Shown here piece by piece: positions 57,267 to 64,000 of a stretch of DNA of 64,000 nucleotides. Position 1 is the stretch's first letter; the number at the start of each line of letters is the position of its first letter. The notes under the pieces are model-generated. The model had not been told where the DNA came from. It saw nothing but the letters and a program-made list of their open reading frames with translations, and did no database searches. The translations under genes were made by a program, and so were the position numbers. Source of the stretch: Cognatishimia activa (GTDB lineage: Bacteria; Pseudomonadota; Alphaproteobacteria; Rhodobacterales; Rhodobacteraceae); assembly GCF_026016445.1 (NCBI RefSeq), contig NZ_CP096147.1:1896501-1960500 (forward strand), given 5' to 3'.

Positions 57267-58952
57267 TCAGATTTCATCCGCGAAGTGTTTGATGGTCAAA
57301 CGGATCGGGTTTGGTGCCGCTTGGCCCAGACCGCAGATCGAAGCATCTACCATCGTCTGGGACAGTTCTTCCAAAAGCCCGGTGTCCCACTTGTCTTTCG
57401 ACATCAGCTTCACAGCTTTTTCACAGCCCACACGGCATGGCGTACACTGACCACAGCTCTCGTCTTCAAAGAAGCGCAGCATATTCAAGGCCGCCTGTTT
57501 CGCGCTGTCTTTGTCAGACAGAACGACAACCGCAGCTGAACCAATGAAGGTGCCATGTGGTTGAAGGGTGTCAAAGTCCAATGGAATGTCGTTCATGCTG
57601 GCAGGAAGCAGCCCAGAAGACGGGCCACCTGGCTGATAGGCTTTGAACGCATGGCCATCAAGCATACCGCCACAGGCCGCTATGATGTCATCAATGGTGG
57701 AACCTGCAGGCAGCAGATGCACACCTGGGTTCTTCACGCGACCAGATACAGAATAAGAGCGCAGACCAACGCGGCCGTTCTTCTCGGTGCTGTTCAGACA
57801 CTCAGGGCCTTCGCGGTTGATTTTGCAGACCCAATAGAGCGTCTCAACGTTATGCACCAAAGTCGGCTGACCAAAGATACCCACCTGCGCCACAAATGGC
57901 GGACGGTGACGCGGCTCACCACGTTTCCCTTCGATGGATTCGATCATCGCGGATTCTTCGCCGCAAATGTACGCCCCGGCTCCACGACGCAGGTCGATGT
58001 AACCCGCTTCCACGATGCCAGCATCTTCCAACGCTTTGATCTCACGGCGCAGGATTTCCAGAACCGCTGGATATTCGTCGCGCATATAGATGAAGGCTTT
58101 TTCCGCCTCGACAGCCCAAGCGGCAATCAACATGCCTTCAAGGAAGACATGCGGTGTGCGCTCCAGATAGTAACGGTCTTTGAATGTACCCGGTTCACCT
58201 TCGTCGCCGTTCACCGCCAGATAGCGTGGACCTTCGTTCATGCGAACAAAGCCCCATTTCTTGCCAGACGGGAAGCCCGCACCACCAAGACCACGCAGAC
58301 CGGCCTCAAGCACCTTGTCTTGCACCGCTTCCCAGTCGCCATTTGCGCGCAGCTCTTTCAGCGTGGCGTAACCGCCGTCCGCCTCATAACCCGCGAATGT
58401 CTCATACTCTGGGATATGCGCATGGGTGTCATCTGCCGCGATGGCTGCCTGAACCTTTTCAGGGGTCGCGTAGTCGATGTGGTTGTGACCGATCTCAAGC
58501 ACCGGCGCGGTATCACAGCGGCCCATGCAAGGCGCTCGCACCACGCGCACCTCTTCTGGGTTCAACCCGTCTTCCAGCGCCTTTTGCAGCTGCTCAGCAC
58601 CGGCTAATTCGCAGGACAGGCTATCGCAAACACGAATGGTCAGCGCAGGCGGAGGGGTCTCATCTTCACGCACCACATCGAAATGCGCGTAGAAGCTTGC
58701 CACCTCGTAAATCTCAGCCTGACCCACACGCATGATTTCCGCCAAAGCGCGGATGTGGCGTGCCGCCAGATGGCCGTATTGATCCTGGATCAGATGCAGG
58801 AATTCGATCAGCATGTCCCGAGAGACATCGCGCCCTTCAATAAGCGCCTGAACCTCTTCCAAAGCCGCATCATCGACCTGGCGACCTTTTGGGGTGTGGC
58901 GACCTTTGCCCTTACCGGACTTCCAGACGCCTTTCTTGATTTGCTGAGTCAT
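57267..58952 (-). CDS. NuoE-NuoF fusion, NADH-binding flavoprotein (formate dehydrogenase beta-like)
   Basis: A 561-residue fusion. Residues about 30-190 are a NuoE-like thioredoxin-fold [2Fe-2S] domain: CDSLSC and CMGRC supply four Cys. The NuoF-like part has GLRGLGGAGFPSG (NADH site), NGDEGEPGTFKDR (FMN site), a SLBB region and ESCGQCTPCRVG for a [4Fe-4S] cluster. This resembles the diaphorase of NAD-linked formate dehydrogenases. However, the catalytic molybdenum subunit is not adjacent: ftsY follows and alkB lies divergent upstream. The electron partner is therefore unknown. Confidence 0.9.
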   Translation of the reverse strand: MTQQIKKGVWKSGKGKGRHTPKGRQVDDAALEEVQALIEGRDVSRDMLIEFLHLIQDQYGHLAARHIRALAEIMRVGQAEIYEVASFYAHFDVVREDETPPPALTIRVCDSLSCELAGAEQLQKALEDGLNPEEVRVVRAPCMGRCDTAPVLEIGHNHIDYATPEKVQAAIAADDTHAHIPEYETFAGYEADGGYATLKELRANGDWEAVQDKVLEAGLRGLGGAGFPSGKKWGFVRMNEGPRYLAVNGDEGEPGTFKDRYYLERTPHVFLEGMLIAAWAVEAEKAFIYMRDEYPAVLEILRREIKALEDAGIVEAGYIDLRRGAGAYICGEESAMIESIEGKRGEPRHRPPFVAQVGIFGQPTLVHNVETLYWVCKINREGPECLNSTEKNGRVGLRSYSVSGRVKNPGVHLLPAGSTIDDIIAACGGMLDGHAFKAYQPGGPSSGLLPASMNDIPLDFDTLQPHGTFIGSAAVVVLSDKDSAKQAALNMLRFFEDESCGQCTPCRVGCEKAVKLMSKDKWDTGLLEELSQTMVDASICGLGQAAPNPIRLTIKHFADEI

Positions 58953-59139
58953 TTTTATTCCTGGCTGAAAAGCTCCCTTAATCGTAACGATCTACTATCT
59001 AAAAAAAGAGGTCAAAAACGACATTCACGCGTCGAGTTGCGCGCAAAGTACCTGAGGAGCGACACTAGGACGTCTTAAAATTTCCTAAATTTGTCTCCAG
59101 TGTCCCATCGGAACGCGCGCTCGTTTGGAGGCTATAAAA

Positions 59140-60216
59140 ATGCTGTGGTTTAACCTGGCAACGGCAGTACCGGTTCTTTTGCTCACCCTTGCAGGATTTC
59201 TGGGGGGTATTTGGGCGATTCTAGCGGTCGCATATCTGACAGTTTTTGTCTTTACGATGGATCGCCTGATCAAAGGTGCAGCAGCGCGAAAAAACGCGGA
59301 TGGGGAATTCCCTGCAGGCGTCGAACTCTCTGTATTTCTTGGGTTTTCCCATATCTTCCTAATGGCGATTGCCGTTCTGGCCCTGTCCGGCAAAACCGGA
59401 CTGGCTGTCTGGGAGCGCATCGCCTGCCTGATCCTATTCGGGCAATATTTTGGGCAGGTATCCAACGCCAATGCCCATGAGCTGATTCACAAGGGCAACC
59501 GCTGGCTGCGCCGTTTAGGTGTAGCCGTCTATACGACTCTGATGTTTGGTCACCACGCATCGGCGCATGTCAAAGTGCACCACGTCTTTGCGGCCAGCCA
59601 CCGCGATCCAAACTCAGCTTATATGGGTGAAAGCGTCTATCATTTCTGGCCGCGTGCCTGGATTGGCTCCTTTGTGAAGGGCCTGGAAGCGGAAAATAAA
59701 GACCGCGAACGCGCGTCTACACCGCAGCCGAAATGGAACCACCCTTATGTGACCTACCTTTTTGGTTCATCGGTTACGATCATCACCGCCTTCCTGCTGG
59801 CGGGTTTCATGGGTGTCGCATCGCTCCTGTTTGTCTGCCTCTACGCCACACTTCAGCATCTCGCGAGCGACTATATCCAACACTACGGATTGCGTCGTCG
59901 CCGTTTGGAAAATGGAAAGTTCGAACACGTTGGTCCAAAACACAGCTGGAACGCACCGCATACGTTTTCTTCTGCGATGATGCTGAACGTGCCGCGCCAC
60001 TCTGACCATCACATGAACCCGCGTCGCAACTACACAGAACTGCGTCTGGATGAAGACGACGTGCCGATGCTGCCGCGCTCTTTGCCGGTGATGGGGATTA
60101 TATCTCTTTGGCCACCGCTCTGGCGTGCGATGATGGATCCGCTGGTGATGGAAGTAACCGGCCAGTCCAAAGCCGCCTTGGAAGCGCAGGCATTGGATCA
60201 TGTAAAACCCGCCTAA
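59140..60216 (+). CDS. AlkB-type alkane / fatty-acid monooxygenase
   Basis: A 358-residue integral-membrane diiron enzyme. The His clusters are NAHELIHKGN, HHASAHVKVHH with DPNSAYMGES, and RHSDHH, plus the HYGL box (YIQHYGLRRR), as in AlkB/XylM hydroxylases. It would oxidise a terminal carbon of an alkane or related chain using rubredoxin electrons. No rubredoxin or its reductase is close by, and the N-terminus is shorter than classical AlkB (about 400). GGAGG lies eight bases before ATG 59140; the upstream TTG is less likely. Confidence 0.85.
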   Translation: MLWFNLATAVPVLLLTLAGFLGGIWAILAVAYLTVFVFTMDRLIKGAAARKNADGEFPAGVELSVFLGFSHIFLMAIAVLALSGKTGLAVWERIACLILFGQYFGQVSNANAHELIHKGNRWLRRLGVAVYTTLMFGHHASAHVKVHHVFAASHRDPNSAYMGESVYHFWPRAWIGSFVKGLEAENKDRERASTPQPKWNHPYVTYLFGSSVTIITAFLLAGFMGVASLLFVCLYATLQHLASDYIQHYGLRRRRLENGKFEHVGPKHSWNAPHTFSSAMMLNVPRHSDHHMNPRRNYTELRLDEDDVPMLPRSLPVMGIISLWPPLWRAMMDPLVMEVTGQSKAALEAQALDHVKPA

Positions 60217-60254
60217 GCCCTCGCCAGACTGCAGAAAATTTGCCACGATAGCCT

Positions 60255-60647
60255 ATGCGGTTTTTGTGGTTCCTTCTCAGCATTGGACTTTTTGGCACAT
60301 CGCTCAGCGCGGAGACGCCGCTAAGCGGACCAGAGTTTGACGCCTATACCGCCGGCCGCACCATCACCTACAATGCCAATGGCCAAGAGTTCGGCGCAGA
60401 AACCTATCTGCGCCGTCAGCGTGTGCGTTGGTCATTTCTGCAAGGCGAATGCCAGGAAGGGCATTGGTTTGAACGCGGTGATACGATTTGTTTTGTCTAT
60501 GAAGCGGTTGATGGCCCACAGTGCTGGCAGTTTTTCATGACCCAATCCGGGCTGCGCGCTGAGTTCACGGGCGATACCGGCACCATCCTTTTTGAAAGCC
60601 CTTCAGACAAAGACCTCAGTTGTCCCGGCCCAGACGTTGGCATGTAG
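60255..60647 (+). CDS. Exported protein, unknown function (130 residues)
   Basis: A 130-residue protein with a signal peptide (about residues 1-19, ending SLSA). The rest contains GPEFDAYTAGRTITYNANGQEFGAE split over strands and four Cys (QGECQEG, TICFVY, PQCWQF, LSCPG), likely two disulphides. I recognise no named family, though the strand-rich layout suggests a small beta domain. It follows alkB by 38 bases on the same strand and may share its transcript. Confidence 0.7.
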   Translation: MRFLWFLLSIGLFGTSLSAETPLSGPEFDAYTAGRTITYNANGQEFGAETYLRRQRVRWSFLQGECQEGHWFERGDTICFVYEAVDGPQCWQFFMTQSGLRAEFTGDTGTILFESPSDKDLSCPGPDVGM

Positions 60648-60648
60648 C

Positions 60649-62157
60649 TTAGAAAAGGCTGCCTTGATCCGGGGCTGACGGTTTGGATTTCGCAGGTTTC
60701 TTTGCAGCTTTTGGCGCAGGCTTGGGGGCTGTGTCACCTAAAACCGAATGCCGCCCGTCCGCAAATTGAATCTCAAGATCTTTAGCCTTGGCCGCATCCT
60801 TCGAATTTGTCACCACCTGATCGCCATCCCAAACTACAGCGTAACCACGCTCCAGCGTAGCTTCATAGCCAAGGGTTTGCCGCAGACGTTCCAACCCTTC
60901 GAGCTTAGAATTCCAAGCGGTCAGCTGCACATCCGCCGCGGATTTAAACCGGTGAGATATGGCCAACAGCCTCTCAACCTTGCGTTCAATGTCGCGCTTG
61001 ATGGGCTGAACCGACAATCGATCCGCCCGTCGACCATATTCGCTTCGCTTCCCGTCAATCATACGGCGCAGGTTGTTCGGGCGCAGGCCCGCCGCCTTTT
61101 CGGTCAGTTTCAATCGCCGCGTATCGACAGTTGTGCGCAGCGCACGCGGCAAGGCCTCCCCCGCCCGATCCAATCGCTGCCGGGGCGTTTCGAGCAGCAC
61201 CTCAGCACGCGGCAAGGCCCGCGCCAAATCCTGCAACCGTTGCCCGCGCTGCGTCACACCTTGCTCCAGCGCCCGTGTCATTCGAGCACCCTGTTCATCC
61301 ACCCAAGCCAGCATCTCAAGTCGCACAGGCACTGCGAGTTCCGCTGCCGCTGTCGGCGTCGGCGCGCGCCGGTCAGAGGCAAAGTCGATCAAAGTCGTAT
61401 CGGTTTCGTGCCCCACGGCAGAAATCAGCGGAATATCAGACGCCGCCGCCGCTCGGACGACGCTTTCCTCATTAAAGCCCCAGAGGTCCTCAACGGAACC
61501 ACCACCCCGCGCAACGATGATCAAATCCGGCCGCGGCAAGGCCCCGCCTGGGGTCATCTTGTTGAAGCCTTCAATGCCGCGGGTGACCTCAGGCGCGCAT
61601 TTCTCGCCTTGAACCGCCACCGGCCAAATCAGCACCTTGCGTGGGAATCGATCCCGCAGGCGGTGCAGAATATCTCGGATCACAGCGCCAGATGGAGAGG
61701 TCACCACGCCAATCACTTCCGGCAGCGTTGGTAGCGGCTTTTTACGAGAAGCGTCGAATAGGCCTTCAGCAGAGAGCTGCGCCTTGCGTTTTTCAAGCAT
61801 CGCCATAAGCGCACCGACGCCCGCAGGTTTCATGCTTTCGATGACGATCTGGTATTTCGACTGCCCGCCAAAGGTTGTGATCCGCCCTGTGGCGACCACC
61901 TCCATCCCCTCTTCCGGGCGCATCGGCAATTTGGAGGCAACGCCTTTCCACATCACGCCAGCGATGACTGATTTATCGTCCTTCAGATCCAGATAGACGT
62001 GGCCTGAGCGTGGGAAACTGACTCGCCCAATCTCAGCACGGATTCGCACGTGGCCAAAATTGCCCTCGATGACTTTCTTAATGGCTCCAGAAAGTTCCGA
62101 AACTGAAAATTCCGGGGCGTTTTCGCCTTCTCGTGGATCGTCAAACAGATCAGACAT
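60649..62157 (-). CDS. xseA: Exodeoxyribonuclease VII large subunit
   Basis: A roughly 502-residue nuclease subunit degrading single-stranded DNA. The N-terminal OB-fold (FSVSELSGAIKKVIEGNFGHVRIRAEIG region, VYLDLKDDKSVIAGVMWKG) is followed by the catalytic segment with VARGGGSVEDLWGFNEE and SAVGHETDTTLIDFASDRRAPTPTAAAELAVP split across residues about 235-290, then coiled coils. The C-terminal 30 residues are Lys/Pro/Ala-rich. ATG 62157 has GAGG upstream. xseB is not near. Confidence 0.95.
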   Translation of the reverse strand: MSDLFDDPREGENAPEFSVSELSGAIKKVIEGNFGHVRIRAEIGRVSFPRSGHVYLDLKDDKSVIAGVMWKGVASKLPMRPEEGMEVVATGRITTFGGQSKYQIVIESMKPAGVGALMAMLEKRKAQLSAEGLFDASRKKPLPTLPEVIGVVTSPSGAVIRDILHRLRDRFPRKVLIWPVAVQGEKCAPEVTRGIEGFNKMTPGGALPRPDLIIVARGGGSVEDLWGFNEESVVRAAAASDIPLISAVGHETDTTLIDFASDRRAPTPTAAAELAVPVRLEMLAWVDEQGARMTRALEQGVTQRGQRLQDLARALPRAEVLLETPRQRLDRAGEALPRALRTTVDTRRLKLTEKAAGLRPNNLRRMIDGKRSEYGRRADRLSVQPIKRDIERKVERLLAISHRFKSAADVQLTAWNSKLEGLERLRQTLGYEATLERGYAVVWDGDQVVTNSKDAAKAKDLEIQFADGRHSVLGDTAPKPAPKAAKKPAKSKPSAPDQGSLF

Positions 62158-62229
62158 CCTGCCTCGCTTGATTGCTGTGCGCGCGCAGCTTAGAACGCCC
62201 CCAACGGAAGGCCAAGCGGAAGGGCGATC

Positions 62230-63492
62230 ATGAACATTCTTATTCTCGGCAGCGGTGGACGCGAGCACGCGTTGACCTGGGCGGTGAAGCAAAACCCGAA
62301 ATGTGACCGCCTAATTGTGGCTCCGGGAAATGCGGGCATTGCTCAGATCGCTGAATGTGCTGATCTGGATATCGAGAACGGTGGCGCGGTTGCGGCTTTC
62401 GCCGAGGAAAACGCGATCGACTTTGTAATCATCGGCCCAGAAGCGCCTTTGGCAAAGGGCGTAGCAGATCGTCTGCGTGATGCGGGCCTCTTGGTCTTTG
62501 GCCCCTCCGAAGGCGCAGCACGTCTTGAGGCTTCCAAGTCCTTCACCAAAGAAATCTGCGACGCTGCAAAAGCGCCGACCGCAGGCTACGGACATTTCAC
62601 TGATGCTGAGGCTGCGAAAGCGCATATCCGCGCAAACGGTGCGCCGATTGTGGTTAAAGCTGACGGTCTGGCCGCAGGCAAAGGCGTGATTGTCGCCATG
62701 GAAGAGCAAGAAGCACTCGACGCAATCGACGACATGTTCGGCGGTGCTTTCGGCGGTGCTGGCGCGGAAGTGGTTATTGAAGAATTCATGGAAGGCGAAG
62801 AGGCATCACTCTTTGTGCTGGTTGATGGTGAAGAAGTGCTCTCCATCGGCACCGCGCAGGACCACAAGCGTGTTGGCGAAGGTGACACCGGCCCGAACAC
62901 GGGTGGCATGGGTGCTTATTCACCAGCGCCGGTTCTGTCTGCTGAAATCGAAGCCAAGGCAATGGAAGAAATCGTCAAACCAACCATGGCAGAAATGGCC
63001 AAGCGTGGCGTGCCCTTCCAAGGTGTTCTTTACGCAGGCCTTATGATCAAAGACGGTCAGCCGCGACTGGTGGAATATAACGTCCGCTTTGGCGATCCAG
63101 AATGTCAGGTGCTGATGATGCGTCTTGGTGCACAGGCGCTGGACCTGATGCAGGCCGCTGCTGAAGGTCGCCTTAGTGAAGCCCAGGTGAATTGGGCAGA
63201 TGATCATGCGATGACCGTTGTCATGGCGGCGAATGGTTATCCGGGGTCTTACGAAAAAGGCACAGAGATCAAAGGTCTGAAAGATATTGCAGATGACAGC
63301 ATGAATGTTGTCTTCCACGCAGGTACCAAGGCGGACGGTGAGAAAACCCTCGCGACCGGTGGTCGTGTACTCAACGTCACTGCGCGTGGCGCATCATTGC
63401 AAGAAGCGCGAGACCGGGCCTATGCGATGGTGGATGCTGTTGATTGGCCAGGTGGATTTTTCCGCAAAGACATCGGCTGGCGCGCGCTTTAA
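62230..63492 (+). CDS. purD: Phosphoribosylamine-glycine ligase
   Basis: A 420-residue ATP-grasp enzyme of purine synthesis that joins phosphoribosylamine and glycine. It begins ILGSGGREHALTWA, and the ATP-grasp signature RFGDPECQVLM (near residue 285) and GPNTGGMGAYSPAP are clear. It is divergent from xseA with 72 bases between starts. Confidence 0.97.
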   Translation: MNILILGSGGREHALTWAVKQNPKCDRLIVAPGNAGIAQIAECADLDIENGGAVAAFAEENAIDFVIIGPEAPLAKGVADRLRDAGLLVFGPSEGAARLEASKSFTKEICDAAKAPTAGYGHFTDAEAAKAHIRANGAPIVVKADGLAAGKGVIVAMEEQEALDAIDDMFGGAFGGAGAEVVIEEFMEGEEASLFVLVDGEEVLSIGTAQDHKRVGEGDTGPNTGGMGAYSPAPVLSAEIEAKAMEEIVKPTMAEMAKRGVPFQGVLYAGLMIKDGQPRLVEYNVRFGDPECQVLMMRLGAQALDLMQAAAEGRLSEAQVNWADDHAMTVVMAANGYPGSYEKGTEIKGLKDIADDSMNVVFHAGTKADGEKTLATGGRVLNVTARGASLQEARDRAYAMVDAVDWPGGFFRKDIGWRAL

Positions 63493-63503
63493 ACGGGTGA
63501 ATT

Positions 63504-63546
63504 GCGAGGGGCCAGCCCCTCGCGCTCCCCAAGGTACTTAGACAAG
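63504..63546 (-). repeat. Dispersed intergenic repeat, copy D
   Basis: On the minus strand CTTGTCTAAGTACCTTGGGG is followed by a hairpin GCGAGGGG-CCAG-CCCCTCGC (63504-63523). It sits between the convergent purD and FG-GAP genes and may end both transcripts. Confidence 0.6.
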
Positions 63547-63553
63547 AAGAAGC

Positions 63554-64000
63554 TTATGAGCAGTCTAAGGCTGCAGCGAAGCTCTTTGGACCGTTAAACG
63601 CGCCGATTGTCTTGGAGCGAACCTCTTTGCCGTCGAATGTCGCAACAACCACATTCTGCCATTTCGCATCAGCGACAATCATTTCCGAACCATTGCCGCA
63701 ATCGCGAATACCGCCCGAGATAAAGTCCTCGCCAATTCTGTGATTGGTCACACCGGCCAAGCGACCAACCTCAGTCAGCCCATTGTCTTCAAAGCGCCAG
63801 ATGCGCAGCGTCTTAGCCAAATGCGGCCGATCAACATAGGCGATTTCCACGCGACCATCACCATCTAAGTCAGCTGCGCCAACTGGGGCGAGCCAACGGA
63901 ATTTTCGGCCAATAAACGGCGTCGTTGCGATGAGACCAGTCTCATCATACACCGCAAGCCGCCCACCCTGGGCCTGGCTGCTTTCCACAACGATGACTTC
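63554..64000 (-). CDS. FG-GAP/VCBS-type repeat protein, C-terminal part (cut by window edge)
   Basis: The frame stays open to the window edge, so only the C-terminal 148 residues are visible. It contains AADLDGDGRVEIAYVD, a Ca-binding DxDGDG loop of the FG-GAP repeat, with adjacent strand patterns typical of a beta-propeller. The GTG at 63988 is internal, not a true start. Such proteins are usually secreted or surface-exposed; the N-terminus, signal and total size are unknown. Confidence 0.72.
   Translation of the reverse strand, partial: EVIVVESSQAQGGRLAVYDETGLIATTPFIGRKFRWLAPVGAADLDGDGRVEIAYVDRPHLAKTLRIWRFEDNGLTEVGRLAGVTNHRIGEDFISGGIRDCGNGSEMIVADAKWQNVVVATFDGKEVRSKTIGAFNGPKSFAAALDCS

Noticed and set aside
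57555-58607. 350-codon open frame on the plus strand
   Set aside because: Antisense to the NuoE-NuoF fusion gene, unsupported by any motif or ribosome site.

Overview
This 64 kb window looks like the chromosome of a marine alphaproteobacterium of the Roseobacter group (Rhodobacteraceae). The evidence is the GcrA cell-cycle regulator, the DUF1467-mce pair, FolE2, a SAM-II riboswitch ahead of metZ, a CIRCE-controlled groESL operon, DUF6455 and DUF2161 proteins, and moderately GC-rich coding sequence. I see no rRNA, tRNA, CRISPR array, prophage or insertion sequence. This is core chromosome, so most of the novelty lies in non-coding and very small elements.

Layout. 1-9.1 kb: end of a LysR regulator, a low-molecular-weight phosphatase, a sirtuin deacylase, a copper chaperone (PCuAC) with a small partner, rpmB, meaB, hrpB, then argD-argF. 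9.4-16.3 kb: a DMT exporter, gcrA, a lipoprotein subtilisin autotransporter, a prephenate dehydrogenase-like protein and AsmA. 16.3-25.2 kb: small unknowns, two tandem M48 lipoprotein proteases followed by an IMPACT-like protein, a nitroreductase and EI24 protein, DUF1467 with methylmalonyl-CoA epimerase, a response regulator, and a DUF1800-DUF1501 pair. 25.3-38.5 kb: aspS, a cyclopropane synthase-like methyltransferase, pabB-pabC, carB, two membrane proteins, groES-groEL and an XRE-type regulator. 38.5-45 kb: a periplasmic beta-propeller protein, a DUF2161 nuclease-like protein, a tiny basic protein with two five-codon reading frames before it, oxyR/katG, and a Mn-dependent pyrophosphatase. 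45-53.6 kb: GNAT, HAD phosphatase, MaoC, ribF, YcgN, threonine aldolase, trkH, LprI, folE2 and metZ. 53.6-64 kb: a SAM-II riboswitch, a small lipoprotein preceded by a nested hairpin, yciB, a DMT exporter, ftsY, a NuoE-NuoF fusion, an AlkB-type monooxygenase, xseA, purD and the end of an FG-GAP protein.

How the genes work together. Several groups follow known themes: peroxide defence (oxyR/katG), propionyl-CoA use (mce and meaB, 17 kb apart), folate synthesis (folE2, pabB, pabC), arginine and pyrimidine synthesis (argD, argF, carB), protein quality control (groESL, two M48 proteases) and envelope traffic (ftsY, yciB, AsmA, S8 autotransporter).

The most interesting items are non-coding or tiny. 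They are two tandem duplicated micro-ORFs, each with a Shine-Dalgarno site, upstream of an unlisted 58-residue basic protein; a 72-nt three-tier nested hairpin just before the ribosome site of a small lipoprotein gene; a terminator/antiterminator-like pair before maoC; a hairpin covering the ribosome site of ribF; and a dispersed intergenic repeat present four times. All structures were found by eye. No folding, database or comparative search was run.
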